From the NCBI GenBank assembly GCA_026119935.1, contig JALRMH010000006.1:868001-932000 (forward strand): 64,000 bases of DNA, given 5' to 3'. The translations under genes and the position numbers were made by a program. The notes below the pieces were generated by a model. The model searched no databases and was not told the origin of the DNA. It saw only the letters and a program-made list of their open reading frames with translations. Shown in pieces: positions 20,237 through 31,209 of this stretch (within the stretch, counting starts at the first letter, position 1; every line of letters begins with the position of its first letter). The DNA comes from Endothia cerciana. Lineage: Eukaryota; Ascomycota; Sordariomycetes; Diaporthales; Cryphonectriaceae.

Positions 20237-21849
20237 ATGTCGCCGCCCAACAGCTTCGGCCAGCTCGGCCTGAGCATCCTGGGGCTGGGCACCCAGTACC
20301 CCCCGTACGGGCTCAGGTCAGATGCCATAGATACTCTCGTCCAGCGTTACCACGATGCGGATAGTCCCCCGATGAAAAAGGTCCTATCCATCAACAGGTA
20401 CACCGGCATCGAGGTGAGTCCCGCCCTCATCAAACATGTCCTAGGCCCGGGGCACGAGGCGAGGCTGACCTCTCATCCCCCAGACCCGTTCGTCAGTTGG
20501 GGACCCTGATCACCCTGTCGTGAACAGCCCGGACCCGCCCTCGATCGAGGAGCTCCATGAGGTCTTCATAGGCGAGGGCGTGCCCCTGGCCGTGAGCGCT
20601 GCGCGGAAGGCCATCGCCGAGGCCAAGATCGACCTCCAGGAAATCGTGAGTTCCCCCCCCCCCCTGCGGCCCTAGCCGAGCCTCGCCACCGTGACCGGTT
20701 CAGGCCCTCCCTCCCTCCCTCCCTCCCTCCCTCCCCTCTACCTCTCTCCCTCCCCTCTACCTCTCCAGCCAGGGCGCGGCACGCTGACCCCCATCGCAGA
20801 CCCATGTCGTCTCCACAAGCTGCACCGACAGTGCGAACCCGGGGTATGACCACTTTGTCTGCCAGGGGCTGGGGATCACTCACCAGGTCGAGAAGGTCCT
20901 CCTCCACGGCATTGGCTGCAGCGGTGGGCTGGCGGCCCTGCGGACCGCGGCCAACCTGGCCCTGGGCCACAGCTACAGGGGAAGGCCCGCCCGGATCCTG
21001 GTGGTCGCGCTGGAGGTGAGCACGACGTTTGTGCGGAGCGAGCTGGACTCCATCGACAGGTGCGGCGAGACGAGGATAGGGGTGTGCCTGTTCTCGGACT
21101 GCGCCAGCGCCGCGGTCCTCAGCAATGGCCTGAGCGGCGACGGGCTGTGCGGCTCGAAACCCCCCGTCTACGACCTCCTCGGGTGGGACCACCGCATCGT
21201 CCCGGATACCGCCCACGACCTGGGCTTTGACGTCCACCGCCACGGCTGGAAGGTCGTCCTGACACCCCGCGTGCCCAGGATCGCACAGGACGCGCTCCGG
21301 CCCACCTTCACCGACCTCATGTCCTCGCTGGGGCTGCCGCCGGCATGGAAGGGCGCCGTGCCGGCGGACTTCGACTGGGCCATGCACCCCGGGGGTGCCA
21401 CCATCCTGACCGGGGCGGAGCAGACGATGGGGCTCACGCCCGAGCACATGCGCGCCAGCTACGACGTGTACATGAACCACGGCAACTCGAGCAGCGCGAC
21501 GATATTCAGCGTGCTGGACCGCATGCGGGGCAAGGACATGGACGGGTGCACCCCGGGGGGGCGGGGCCCGAGGGAGTACGTGGTGGGCTGTGCGTTCGGG
21601 CCGGGGGTGTCCGTGGAGATGTGCATGCTGAGGAGGAACCTCGGCCCCGCGGCGCTGCGGGACAGCGGCTTCCAGACCCCGCCCGAGACGGAGAGCGAGC
21701 AGAGCAGCGACAGGAGCGAGAACGGGGAGGAGGAGAGCGCCGGGTCGGACGACGGCGATGTCGAGGACAAGGCCGGCGCGGCCGGGGGGGCCCACCATTA
21801 CGGGGAGAGGTTCATAAGCCAGGCGCTCGCGTCTGTGGAGCTGGACTGA
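20237..21849 (+). CDS. Type III polyketide synthase (chalcone-synthase-like)
   Basis: Homodimeric ketosynthase that condenses acyl-CoA starters with malonyl-CoA without an acyl carrier protein; fungal relatives make alkylresorcylic acids or pyrones. Three exons: 20237-20413, 20484-20645, 20800-21849, all phase 0; product 462 aa. The catalytic triad is visible: Cys153 in LLHGIGCSGG, His309 in WAMHPGGA and Asn339 in YMNHGNSSSA. The N-terminus GLSILGLGTQYPPYG and the CoA-site segment SCTDSANPGYDHFV are typical. A C-terminal extension (about residues 405-462) is strongly acidic (ETESEQSSDRSENGEEE) and lies outside the thiolase fold. No other polyketide tailoring genes are adjacent. Intron 2 has poly-C and a CTCC array. 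The product is not predictable from sequence alone. Confidence 0.93.
20705..20735 (+). repeat. (CTCC)n repeat within PKS intron 2
   Basis: Seven to eight tandem CTCC units inside the 154-bp second intron of the PKS gene. Confidence 0.95.
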
Positions 21850-22458
21850 CCGGGTGGGAACACGCCGGCCGGCCTACCTCGATGGGGTAGCGGCGAGTCC
21901 GGCACGGCGGGTGCATAGGCCAGGCCAGGGCAGGCCAGGGCAGGCCAGGGCAGGCCAGGCCATACATATATAGATGGTGTAGATAATGCGATTGCTATAT
22001 CTTGGCGTATGGCGGCCGACTGGTTGACCCAGAAGACAGATGGGTTAGAATCGGACCGCACTGGAATGGATTTGGGTGAATGGTCCGGCAACGACGGCAC
22101 GGTCTGTGTGATTCTACGGAGAGTGGGTGAACAGGCTTGACGCTGGGGAAGAGAGGGGAAGGGTTGAAGTCTTTTAATGTTTCTTGAGATATATATAGAG
22201 AGAGAAGGTTTGGGGGGGGGGGTGGGGGTTTAGTACATAGGGGTATCAATGTCTCCTCGTTAGATCCACGCACGCCCTTGTGTGTAAGTCCTTCGACGTA
22301 TGTCCGAGACTGTGGCCCCCCTCCCCCCCACCTTCTCACCCTGATTTACACATCTGGACGACCACCTCGTTCCCCACACGAGCTCCCTCTCGAACCCTCC
22401 GGCAGCCCCCCCGCCTCCCCCCGGGGGGGAGGGGGGGGGGAAATCACCTCCCTGGGGC
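21850..22458. other. Intergenic region between convergent PKS and MFS genes
   Basis: 609 bp holding a 10-bp minisatellite at 21919-21962, a poly-G run (about 22211-22227) and a C/G-rich stretch near 22405-22440. No coding evidence was seen. Confidence 0.6.
21919..21962 (+). repeat. Decamer minisatellite CAGGCCAGGG
   Basis: Four near-identical tandem copies of CAGGCCAGGG, about 70 bp downstream of the PKS stop codon. Confidence 0.95.
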
Positions 22459-24413
22459 TTACTGCTCGCTCTTCCGGTCCCCGGCGGCGTCCTCGGCCCT
22501 CCTCTCCGCCACGCCCTCGAGGCTCTCCCCCAGCTTCAGGCCCAGCTGCCGCGTGTCCCAGCCCTTGCCCTCGAGGTACTCCCTGAAGCGCGCGTCCTCC
22601 TTCTGGACGGTGTCCTGGCCGATGTGGGGGACGAACACCAGCACCAGCACCGCGGACAGGATGCACAGGGACGAGGACACGTAGAAGGGGTACTGCGCGC
22701 TGGCGGTGGCGGTGTGGCCGGCGGCCTCGATGTACTTGAAGATGTACGTGCCGATGAAGGCGCCGATCTTGCCCGTGGCGGCCGCGATCCCGTAGTACAT
22801 GCCCCTGATCCCGGTGGCCGAGGTCTTGGAGGCGAGCAGGCCGATGCTGATGAGGGGTTAGCCGGTTGGCGGTCACGATACCTCCGGAGTGGGGGGGGGG
22901 GGGGGGGGTTTTTTTTTTTGTTTTTTTTTGAGCGGGCCCGACCACCCCAGGGGCGGGGGAGTTGGCGTTACAGGCTGCGTAAGCGGGCNNNNNNNNNNGC
23001 GGCGCGCCTGCCCCGCGCCGGTCGAGCCCCCGGGCGCGGCCGCCCCCCCCCCCCCCGCCCCCCGCCCCCCCCCCCCCCCCCCCCCCACCGTTCTTTGCTT
23101 ACTTGTCTCCGGGCCCGACCTCCCCGAGGGCGAGGAAGATGCCGTACACGACGGCGAACGCGGCGACGTTCTCGGGCTGGTGGAGCTTGTCGTATGCGCC
23201 GGCCATGATGAAGCCCACGACGGCCTGGAGGGTGACGCCCAGGGCGAGGGTGTACCGCGGCCCGATCCAGTCGCTCACGAACGCGCCGAGGACCGCGCCG
23301 GGGATGTAGAACAGGTTGATGACGGTGTTCCAGCCGAAGACGGTGGTCAGGGGCGCGGTCGGGCCGTAGATGTTGCCCACGATGGCCGAGCCGTAGATGC
23401 CGAAGGGGTACACCGAGAAGTCGTAGATGAACCAGATGGCGGCGACGACCAGCAGGCGCGGGCCGTAGAAGCGGAGCGCGAGGCCGTAGGGGATGCGGAC
23501 GTGCGCCATGCTGTTGCGCGAGAACTCCTCGGGCTCCTTGATGCGCAGGCGCAGGACGAACAGGAGCAGGGGGAAGACGACGCCGATGCCCAGGCTCGTG
23601 CGCCACTGGGTGCTGTAGTAGGCGTTGTGGCAGGCGGCGGCGACGACGTAGGGCACGAAGGCGCCGATGACGAAGCCCCAGTCGATGGCGGTGTTGGTGA
23701 AGAGGATGAACCAGCGGTTGCGGGTGCCCTCCTTGAGCTCGGCCGAGGACTCGGAGCAGCCCACGGAGCCGGCGGGGTACTCGCCGCCGATGCCGATGCC
23801 GACGAAGAAGCGCCAGGCGACGAGGATGGAGAGCATGCCCGCGACCTCGCCGTGCCAGTAGGAGGCGGCGGCCAGGGCGGTGAAGATGATCAGGATGACG
23901 GTAGAGACGAGGAGGGAGTTGACGCGGCTCCACTTGTCGGCGAGGACGCCGAAGAAGAGTTGGCCCACCACGGTGCCGACGAAGGCGATGGATGTGACCT
24001 GGGGGAGGGGAGGGGAGGGGAGGGGAGGGTCAGCCTATTTTATCGCCCGGCAGGATGAGGGAGGATGAGGGAGGGCTTCACGGGGCATGAGCGAGGGGGA
24101 CTCACATTATTGATAGCAGTGGAGTTGGCGTAGGCATCTGGGTATTGCTGTCGCCGGGCGTTAGATGGGTGGCCCCCCAAATCCTCACATCACCGCCCAC
24201 GGGTAGGAGGCTCACCAGCGCGAGGATCGTGTTCACGGATCCGATAACGTTATTGACGTAGCCATCACTGAAGAGACCGGCGCCGCATGCGAACACGGGC
24301 AGCAGACCTGCCTTCGCGGGCTGAGCCTCTTCGAGGGGCACCTCCGAGGACTGGTGTGGCTCGACGGGGGCGTGCTGTGTCGCGTTCGACTTCTTTCCGA
24401 AGCCGAACGGCAT
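22459..24413 (-). CDS. MFS transporter, GIT1/phosphate:H+ symporter type
   Basis: Plasma-membrane permease of the phosphate/glycerophosphodiester branch of the major facilitator superfamily. Exons: 24413-24216, 24147-24106, 23998-23103, 22846-22459; introns of 68, 107 and 256 bp, the last containing 10 Ns. Product 507 aa with about 12 membrane segments. Family features are LFSDGYVNNVIGSVNTIL in the first segment, the small exon QYPDAYANSTAINN, and RFFVGIGIGGEYPAGSVG after the fourth segment. GLLASKTSATGIRGMYYG and FIGTYIFKYIE appear in the last exon. The third junction reads EVGPGD/NIGLLASK, so the coding frame is intact across the gap. The protein resembles glycerophosphoinositol permease Git1 more than sugar carriers, but substrate choice between phosphate, glycerophosphoinositol and glycerophosphocholine is uncertain. 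Confidence 0.88.
22989..22998. other. Assembly gap (10 N)
   Basis: Ten Ns flanked by poly-G/poly-T (about 22892-22930) and poly-C (about 23040-23087). By the gene model it lies entirely in intron 3 of the MFS gene, so the coding sequence is probably not affected. The true length is unknown. Confidence 0.95.
24001..24028 (+). repeat. (GGGGA)n repeat in MFS intron 2
   Basis: Five GGGGA units, with G-quadruplex potential on the plus strand, which is the template strand of the transporter gene. Confidence 0.9.
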
Positions 24414-24645
24414 GGTGGCCGTCTTCTGTCACCGACCTCAGGTCGGAGGAGGGCTTCTGGGATGAGGCCGGATCTGAGGGACCCGTCGAGGTGGGATGGT
24501 GATGAGAGGATTCCCGGATGAGCGAGCGAGCCAGCCTGAGGTGAGAGGTCCAAGGTGAAGAAGAGAGGGACAGGAGGATGAAGCAATTCAGAAAAACAAA
24601 ATAAAAAATAAAAAAATAAAAAATCAAGGACGTCAACCTGCACGC

Positions 24646-24651
24646 CACGTG
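24646..24651 (-). promoter_or_regulatory. CACGTG E-box, candidate Pho4/NUC-1 site
   Basis: CACGTG lies 233-238 bp upstream of the MFS ATG; read toward the gene it is GCACGTGG, close to the preferred Pho4/NUC-1 core. Fungal phosphate and GIT1-type permeases are commonly under this bHLH regulator. Occupancy is inferred. Confidence 0.45.
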
Positions 24652-26738
24652 CCAGTCGTAGACGAAGGAGAATCCCTTCCCTTCCTCCCCCCCCCCCCCC
24701 CCCAAATGCCCTATCTCATCCGCCCATGGCCAGGAGGCGATTCGGGCCAATTCCAGATGCAGATGGGATTGTGACCCATCTCCCCGGCCTGCAGGAAGTC
24801 GGCATGGGCCCCGCTCTTCTCCGGCCGGGCCAGCGCCGAGAAGAGGATAACACTATTGCATGTGCATCCTTACCATAGTACTGAGTTAGTATGTAAGTAT
24901 GTACCCCGTCGTGACGTCTTGCAAACGCTCCTCGCGCGGACCTTCTCCCACTTTTCCGTCAGGGAGCCTAAAGACCCGTCTTCAAGACCGACCTGATCTC
25001 CGGTCTTGATATCTACGTGGATAATGCGTCGAGAGGGTTCCCTCTCCTGGAGTCGCTCTACGCCTGCTGTGGCCAGGGGACTTCTCTTCTAAGTTGGGGC
25101 CTGCCGTGGTACCGAGATGAAGACGGCACTGTCAGCGCGTGCCCGGATCGCAAAATCTCATTCGTCGCTGGGAGATCCGGGATCTAGGCCCACGAGGGGA
25201 GGCCCAGCTCGAGGTTGTGCATCCTCACCATGCCACATGCATCCCCCCACGACGCCCCAACATCGCGTGCCACTGCCCATTCGGGACCTGATAGGCCCAG
25301 GCCGGTGGGAGTAGCTCGAGGCGCTGCTCGGCTGGGCCGACCTGCCAGGCGGGACGGAGAAAAGGCTTGGTTCTGTAGGCCCTGCAGGCGATCCGGGGCT
25401 CGGGTGCTTGGCCTGGTCCTTTTAACGTCGGCCCTGACCTTGCTGCCTCGGCACTACCGCGTACAATAGTCCTATGATATGGTATGTATGTACAACCACC
25501 AGAGCATAGTACAATTTTGGGTGACGTGGATGGGCGGGTGCCGTCGGGGATCTCACTGAAGAGAGAAGAGGTGCATTGCAGCGGCGCTCACGTACTCAGT
25601 AGTGTCGTCGAAGGATTCCCACTGGGTCGCAATAATGCCCCCCACATACCTGGACTGCTTATCTCTTCCAGTATCTTCTACAGGGCAACCTCGACCGTCG
25701 AGATGATAGGGACAGGTCAGGGATGCCACGCACCGCTCTGCAGCAGCATGCATATGGCGTCTTACCATGCCGCCGTGCCACCGTACCCGACGCCCTGGAA
25801 CACCAGCATCACGTTGTGACCTCGGTGGGAGCAGTGACACCGAGACATTGTCTCCCTTGGGCGATCTCGTCCACGCGTGGGCTCCTCCCCGGCGGGCATC
25901 GTCGTGCTGTCGCCAATGCCAATAATCTTCCCCACGTGCCTGTGAAGAAGGTTCTGAGAAAACGGGCGCGGGAGATCCACAGTGGTTATCAAACCTCGCA
26001 AGGTTGCCGACTTTTTTTTTTCCCCCTGCGGGTCTCGGTGCTGACCATCGCTTAGCAGCTGACAGAGGCCCCCCCCTCTCCCCGGGGCCAACCCGCATAT
26101 TACCAGCATACCACCAGAGTATGGCATGGGACGCACATGCAGGTCCCATGCAGATTCGCTCATTCCTACAGCAGAGGGTTCCCCTCCCAGCCGCGGCTCT
26201 AGATCCCGGCGCTCTGGGCCGGCCACGGGCTGGATGCATCAGATCTGATCTGGCATCGATTCCAAGCCTCTCCCAGCCTCCGAAAGGGACAGCTCAGGCG
26301 GGCCGAGGGACCAGCTATCTTGCTGGCTGGCCCGCGGAGCAGCGAGTTCTCAAGTGGGATTCGGAATGATGGCCGGCCCCGCGGGCGGGGACGAAGAGCC
26401 CCGTTTGATTGACTGCGTCTCAATGTCAGCGGCGTGAGGCATGCAACGGGACGGGGTACCTTGGGACTGTACTCCTCGTGAGTCTTGAGCCTCAAGTGGG
26501 GCCCTGGGAGGCACTCGTCCCGCCTGGCCCCAGGAGGCGCTACTGAGCCGTCTCCTGCTTGCGGGTGTACGATGTAACTCAGGCCATCTGCACCGTCTCC
26601 TTGGCGTCCGGGACAGGCTTCCTCAGCCAAGGAAAGCGACAAGGCGGGTAGGATGGGACGGCAAGGCTATCTCGGTGATGACGGAACGCCAGGACATGAG
26701 AGCGCCAGACCGCAAGTGCGAGGCAGTCAGAGGCCCGA

Positions 26739-26766
26739 GGGGGTCGGGGGGGTCGGGGGGGTCGGG
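26739..26766 (+). other. G-quadruplex-forming motif
   Basis: Four consecutive G-runs (5, 7, 7 and 3 or more) separated by TC, a textbook intramolecular G4 pattern, in non-coding DNA. Confidence 0.8.
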
Positions 26767-28188
26767 ATGGGTGCGGCCATTATCTTTCCTTTTGTCGACC
26801 ATCGATATAGAAGCACTGCAGAATGTGTCCAAACTTGTACTGCGGTGTGGTCTTCCTGGGTCAGTTTCAAGATACTTGTCGCCTTGGCCACATTAGAGTT
26901 ACGGGGGCTTCGTTCACAGCAAGGCTCAACACCGCAGAGTCCCGGCGCGCTACCACCGTTGAACTACCCTCTGCAGCCTTGTGAGATCACCAACCCCCGA
27001 GCTCTTTCCCTCTCATCTCAACCAGCGAGGACCACCCCCGTAGGGCCCAGATCTAGCGGTTAACGTTGAGGTGTGCTTCACTCTTTTGCAGGGACTAATC
27101 TATGAGGCTGCCTTGCGGCCTACCTTTCACAAGGCTAGCCTCGCCCCTCCTGTTGAAGAGACTATCTACTTTCTCGCAACTTCCCAAACCACCAGGCTCC
27201 TGGTCCTCTTTGCATCTCAAGGAAAGGGGCACTTCGACAATCCACGCATTGTGGAACGAAGGCCATCTTTTTATCATCTGTTGTGGTAAGTTCATCCTCC
27301 CCCTTCTGAAGGTGTACAGCACCTCCTCCTATGGATTTCAACTCCCTCCCTACCTACCAATATCATTTCAACAACGTACCCAACACCCTATCTACCTGTC
27401 AGCTTCGTCTACCCTCCATATTTTCTACCTTTCTATCCCTTTCCCATCCTGATTTGACCAACTGTCGTCTAGTCAACTCCAGCCTTGTACTACTCCATCT
27501 GCTGACTCTTCCTTCCCATGCGACTAAGTTTCCCTCTCCATCTGATTTACTTCCCCTTCCCCCTGGCTTACTTCCTTTTCTGTCCAACCTACTTTCCCCC
27601 CTCTCTCCCCTTGGCCCCCCTGAGGACTTCCAACTTATCTACTCACTTGCATCTGACAAGAACTCTCCTGTTAGGTCGAGACTCGTGGCTCATTGTCTGA
27701 CACTCCAAGTCTGCTTTTGCAAGGTAAGTCTGGCGCCTTCCTTCCCCGGATTACTGAACTTGGTTGAAGCCATCTGCTGAATTAGCGACTGCCATTACCT
27801 TACAAGCCTTTCCTTCAGCCCTATCACTACCCCTCCTCCTCCACGTTTCCCCTTTGCACTTTTCATCGCTGTTCTTCGACCACATGCGCACAACAGTCAT
27901 GTTTCCTTACCACAAAGGTTACTAATCGATATAACCCCAGCCCTTGGAAAATCTAGTCTACTGAACTCAACGGAAGTAGACCCGACTTAAGCATCGTCTA
28001 TCAGGTTTGACGGTGTAGCATCTCCTTACCTTTGATCTCTGAAACCTCTGCTTCACATCAAGCACGATACTCAACGTGCCTTACAAGGATCGCAAAGAGC
28101 CTTTTCTAATCTCATCTCACTTTCTGTCTGTTCGAAGAATATCTTTGGCTTTCTTGAGCGTTGCCAAGGAAAACTTGCCTTCCCTACA

Positions 28189-31100
28189 ATGGACGCCGAT
28201 AATCTGGATCCCCACAAGTCCTCGCCTGGTGATAGGGAATCTCCAATGTTTATGGAGCAGGACCCGGGCTATGAATCTTCGGAATTTGACAGTCCCTCGC
28301 CCCCGCCCGCGGACGTTGCCATCGATGTCGACGAGACCAACGAAGCCGACCATGTCAACTCTCAGGGTGGCTGTGAGGCCAGCCATCCTGATGATCAGGA
28401 CATGCAAGTTTCTCAAAACGCTCAACAAGCAGTGGGAAACGGCGCTGATGTTGAGGAGGAGTTGGGCAACGAGAAACTAGAGGCCAGGTCTCCCTATGGC
28501 CCCGGACACGACGCTGGAGGCGGAGCCTCGTTCAGCAGTGATGAGGAAGAGGAGGCTGACGATGTGGACGAGAACGGAGAAGAGCACCTTCTCATCATGC
28601 TCAAGAACAAAGCCGGTACTCAGTGCCAGGACTGCGTCCGTTACATAAAGCAAATCCGGGTAAACTACCGCAGGATCGCGACCAAGACTCGACACCTGGC
28701 GAAGAAGGATGCCACCATTGACAAGCTGAAGGCAGAGATTCGGCGTCTGAAGGCGCGACTTCTTTATCTGCGCAACCGGGGCGGCCAAGATCAGTCCAGC
28801 GACCTTGTCCGCCGAGCGACTAGGCCTCAGACAGGAAGAGTTAAAACCTGGCCAAAACTGTTACGCGATCTCCTCTCTGGCGCTTCAGATGATGCTAATT
28901 GGGAGAAGGTATGGAAGATGTCATACCAAGAGGAGAACATGTCAACTCGGCTTCTGCTGCACCCATGCGTGCGGCTTGTTAGGCGGGACGCCCTGTTTAT
29001 GAGCTCCGGCGATATCTCCGGCTACAGCTCTCGCGAGCTCACGCTGATCACGTCGGCTGTGCCCCAGGCCGAGTTCAGTGGCAGCCTTGACCAGCTTCCA
29101 ACAGGAGTTCTGGTGAAGATCCTCACTGAGCTTCTCGTGTTCGACAAGAAGCTCATCCACGTGTTCAGCCGGCTCGACCCTTTCGAAGAACCACAAGCGT
29201 TAGGTGACGCTTTCAAGGATCAATATAACCTAGGGCCAAACAAGACTTCTGGGCTGCAAGGCCGGTTCTTCATCTCCGGGGAGGCGTTATCGCTGATCTC
29301 TCTGACACACGACACCATCCTGCCCAGGGACTTATTAGCACCTCTTGTTGTGAACCGGAAATGGTGCTTCTATGGTTGCTCGATCTTCTACTCATGCAAC
29401 ACCTTCGCCTTCAGCTCGTTTGGCGAATTTGACCGCTTCGCCAACGGCATCCGCGCCGCCCGAGTCCAGCGGCTGACCAACATTGAGTTGCACTGGATCG
29501 GAGGCAAAATGCTGCGCTGGGAGGATGGAAAAGGTAGCAAAGAGATGGCCAACAGGAGAGTGATGCCCCTAGCCTGGCTCCCTGAGATATCGCGGCTCCA
29601 AACGCTCGTCATATTCATGTAAGTCCACCTCCAAGACCAACTCTCGCGTCCCTAGATATTGACCAGGAATAGTGATGAGAGAAGCAAACACGTGATCCGG
29701 CGCCCTCATCAAGAGAAGACCATCCGAGAAATCGAGAAAGAGTTGACAGCAGGACAGCCCAATTCAAGGGAATCTCGAGCTCTGAGGACCTGCCACGGAT
29801 GGGACTTTCTTCACCAGCTACGTGGTCTACGGTGGATCAGGCTGTACGACACCAGCCGTTACCTGTCGGAGTTTAAGCGCGACGCGAGTGCTGTCAGGGA
29901 CCAGTCGGCAGTCATTGATCTCAACCGGACTGCTCGCATGAGGCACGTTCCCTCGCGCGCGGCCCTAAGAGCACTGAATAAGCTCGACCCTTTGTTTGCG
30001 CCTACCCTGACTAGGTGGAATCCCGGACCTGAAGATTGGACTATCTTGCAGAAGATCGACGGCGTCAGAAACGCGTACGATTGCCGCCGTAATGACCTTG
30101 ATCTGGATGTTACGCCGAGACAGGGCACGCCCAGCGACTGGAACGGCCCAAGTTGCGGTCCTCGTTCGGACGGCTACGAGGGATCGGACAGCGACGAGGG
30201 GTCGGACAGCGACGAGGGGTCGGACAGCGACGAGGGGTCGGACGGAGCCAGCGATGGGGACAATTCTGATTCTGATGGCGACTCCGACGGTCACCCAGGC
30301 CTGCCTACACCTCCCTCTTCCCCAGGGGCCTTCCAGCGTGCCGCGGTTCCAGCTCCGGTTTACGGAATCTCTGACGACTCTTCGGTGGAGGATTCTGATG
30401 GAGACGGTAGCGACGCTGTCAGTTTGGGAGAAGATGAAAATGAGACGGGCGAGTTCGCGGACGCCGACGATGAAATGGAAACTGAAGAGCCGACCCGCCG
30501 GCTGAGAACCCATGACTTCGTCCACAACCTGCCCGGAAGCGGTCGCTTGTTTCTTGGCTCGCTCAACAACGACGATGTTTTTGTCGAGAATAACCCTCCA
30601 GCTAGCCACCACAGCTTTCGGAGCGAGGGACGAAGTGTCTCTCACATCTCGTCGACTTTGGCACACGCAATCATGGAGCGGTTTCCGGGCCAATCTCGTG
30701 ATCCTATCATCATCGATGAGGACGACGACCTCGAGATTATTCCCCGGCCCGCGCCAGGCACCTTCCGGTCGCCTTCACAGATATCGCGCAGCCGCTTGAA
30801 CATAGATGGCCGCCGGCGTTCTACCACGTCCAACCTGTTCGTCACGCCTGGCCCTGCCGAGGAAGATCTGAGCGAAAGGGACACGGAGGAGTGGACCCCC
30901 ACAGCGAGATCTGTCAGCCGCGAATCGTCCGTCATCATAGATCTGACGCTTGGCTCGGACGACGAGGAAGAGCAGAAACCGATTGTCGAGCACACCACGA
31001 CCCACGAGCAAATTGGTGCTCAACAGGAGGCCGACGGGGAGGAGATTGGGCAGCTCAGACTGTCGGATGGAACTGCGCCAGCTTCCGTCCGACCCTTCTC

Positions 31101-31209
31101 GGCATGCCCAGATCCGCCCAGAGGCGTGAAGCGCGAGCGCGAGAGCAGCACCGCGACTAGCGAGCCGGATGGCGCTCGCAAGAGACAAGCCCACGGACTC
31201 CATCTCTGA
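28189..31209 (+). CDS. F-box-like protein with coiled coil, acidic repeats and candidate SIMs
   Basis: Two exons, 28189-29618 and 29673-31209, joined in phase 2 across a 54-bp intron; product 988 aa. Residues 1-140 are acidic and disordered. A CQDC motif (147-150) leads into a basic coiled coil (about 150-205). A fungal F-box-like core begins near residue 301 (LPTGVLVKILTELLVFDKKL) and continues through DLLAPLVVNRKWCFYG and NTFAFSSFGEFDRF to about residue 475, recalling large fungal F-box families. The second exon opens with a charged segment, then three GSDSDE repeats, a long acidic region, and two SUMO-interacting-motif candidates: PIIIDEDDDLEII (821-833) and VIIDLTLGSDDEEE (897-910). It ends basic (VKRERESS...RKRQ). 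F-box function would mean SCF substrate choice; the link to SUMO is inference. Confidence 0.82.
30184..30240 (+). repeat. 18-bp tandem repeat within coding sequence
   Basis: Three near-perfect copies of an 18-bp unit encoding GSDSDE in the F-box-like gene; in-frame expansion or contraction is possible. Confidence 0.95.

Larger units (their letters stand above)
24414..28188. other. Gene-poor intergenic region
   Basis: 3.8 kb between divergent MFS and F-box-like genes. From left to right it holds a CACGTG site, an AT-rich stretch (24592-24626), a poly-C run (about 24690-24706), a segment of scattered short open frames without family features (24750-26700), a G-quadruplex motif (26739-26766), and a pyrimidine-rich leader-like stretch (about 27300-27720) before the F-box-like gene. 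Open frames at 25553-26239 (-) and 26199-26642 (-) were inspected and are not convincing. Confidence 0.55.

Noticed and set aside
22624..24058. Plus-strand open frames across the MFS gene and the N gap
   Set aside because: They translate Ns and GC-rich antisense sequence; the minus-strand transporter is intact across splice sites.
7096..24413. A secondary-metabolite cluster joining the P450, type III PKS and MFS genes
   Set aside because: Housekeeping genes (FBP1, PEX11, IND1, BFR2) lie between them, and the MFS protein is of phosphate/GIT1 type rather than a drug-efflux pump.
25553..26239. 228-aa minus-strand open frame in the gene-poor region
   Set aside because: No domain, no splice continuity, and mixed composition; looks like a chance frame.
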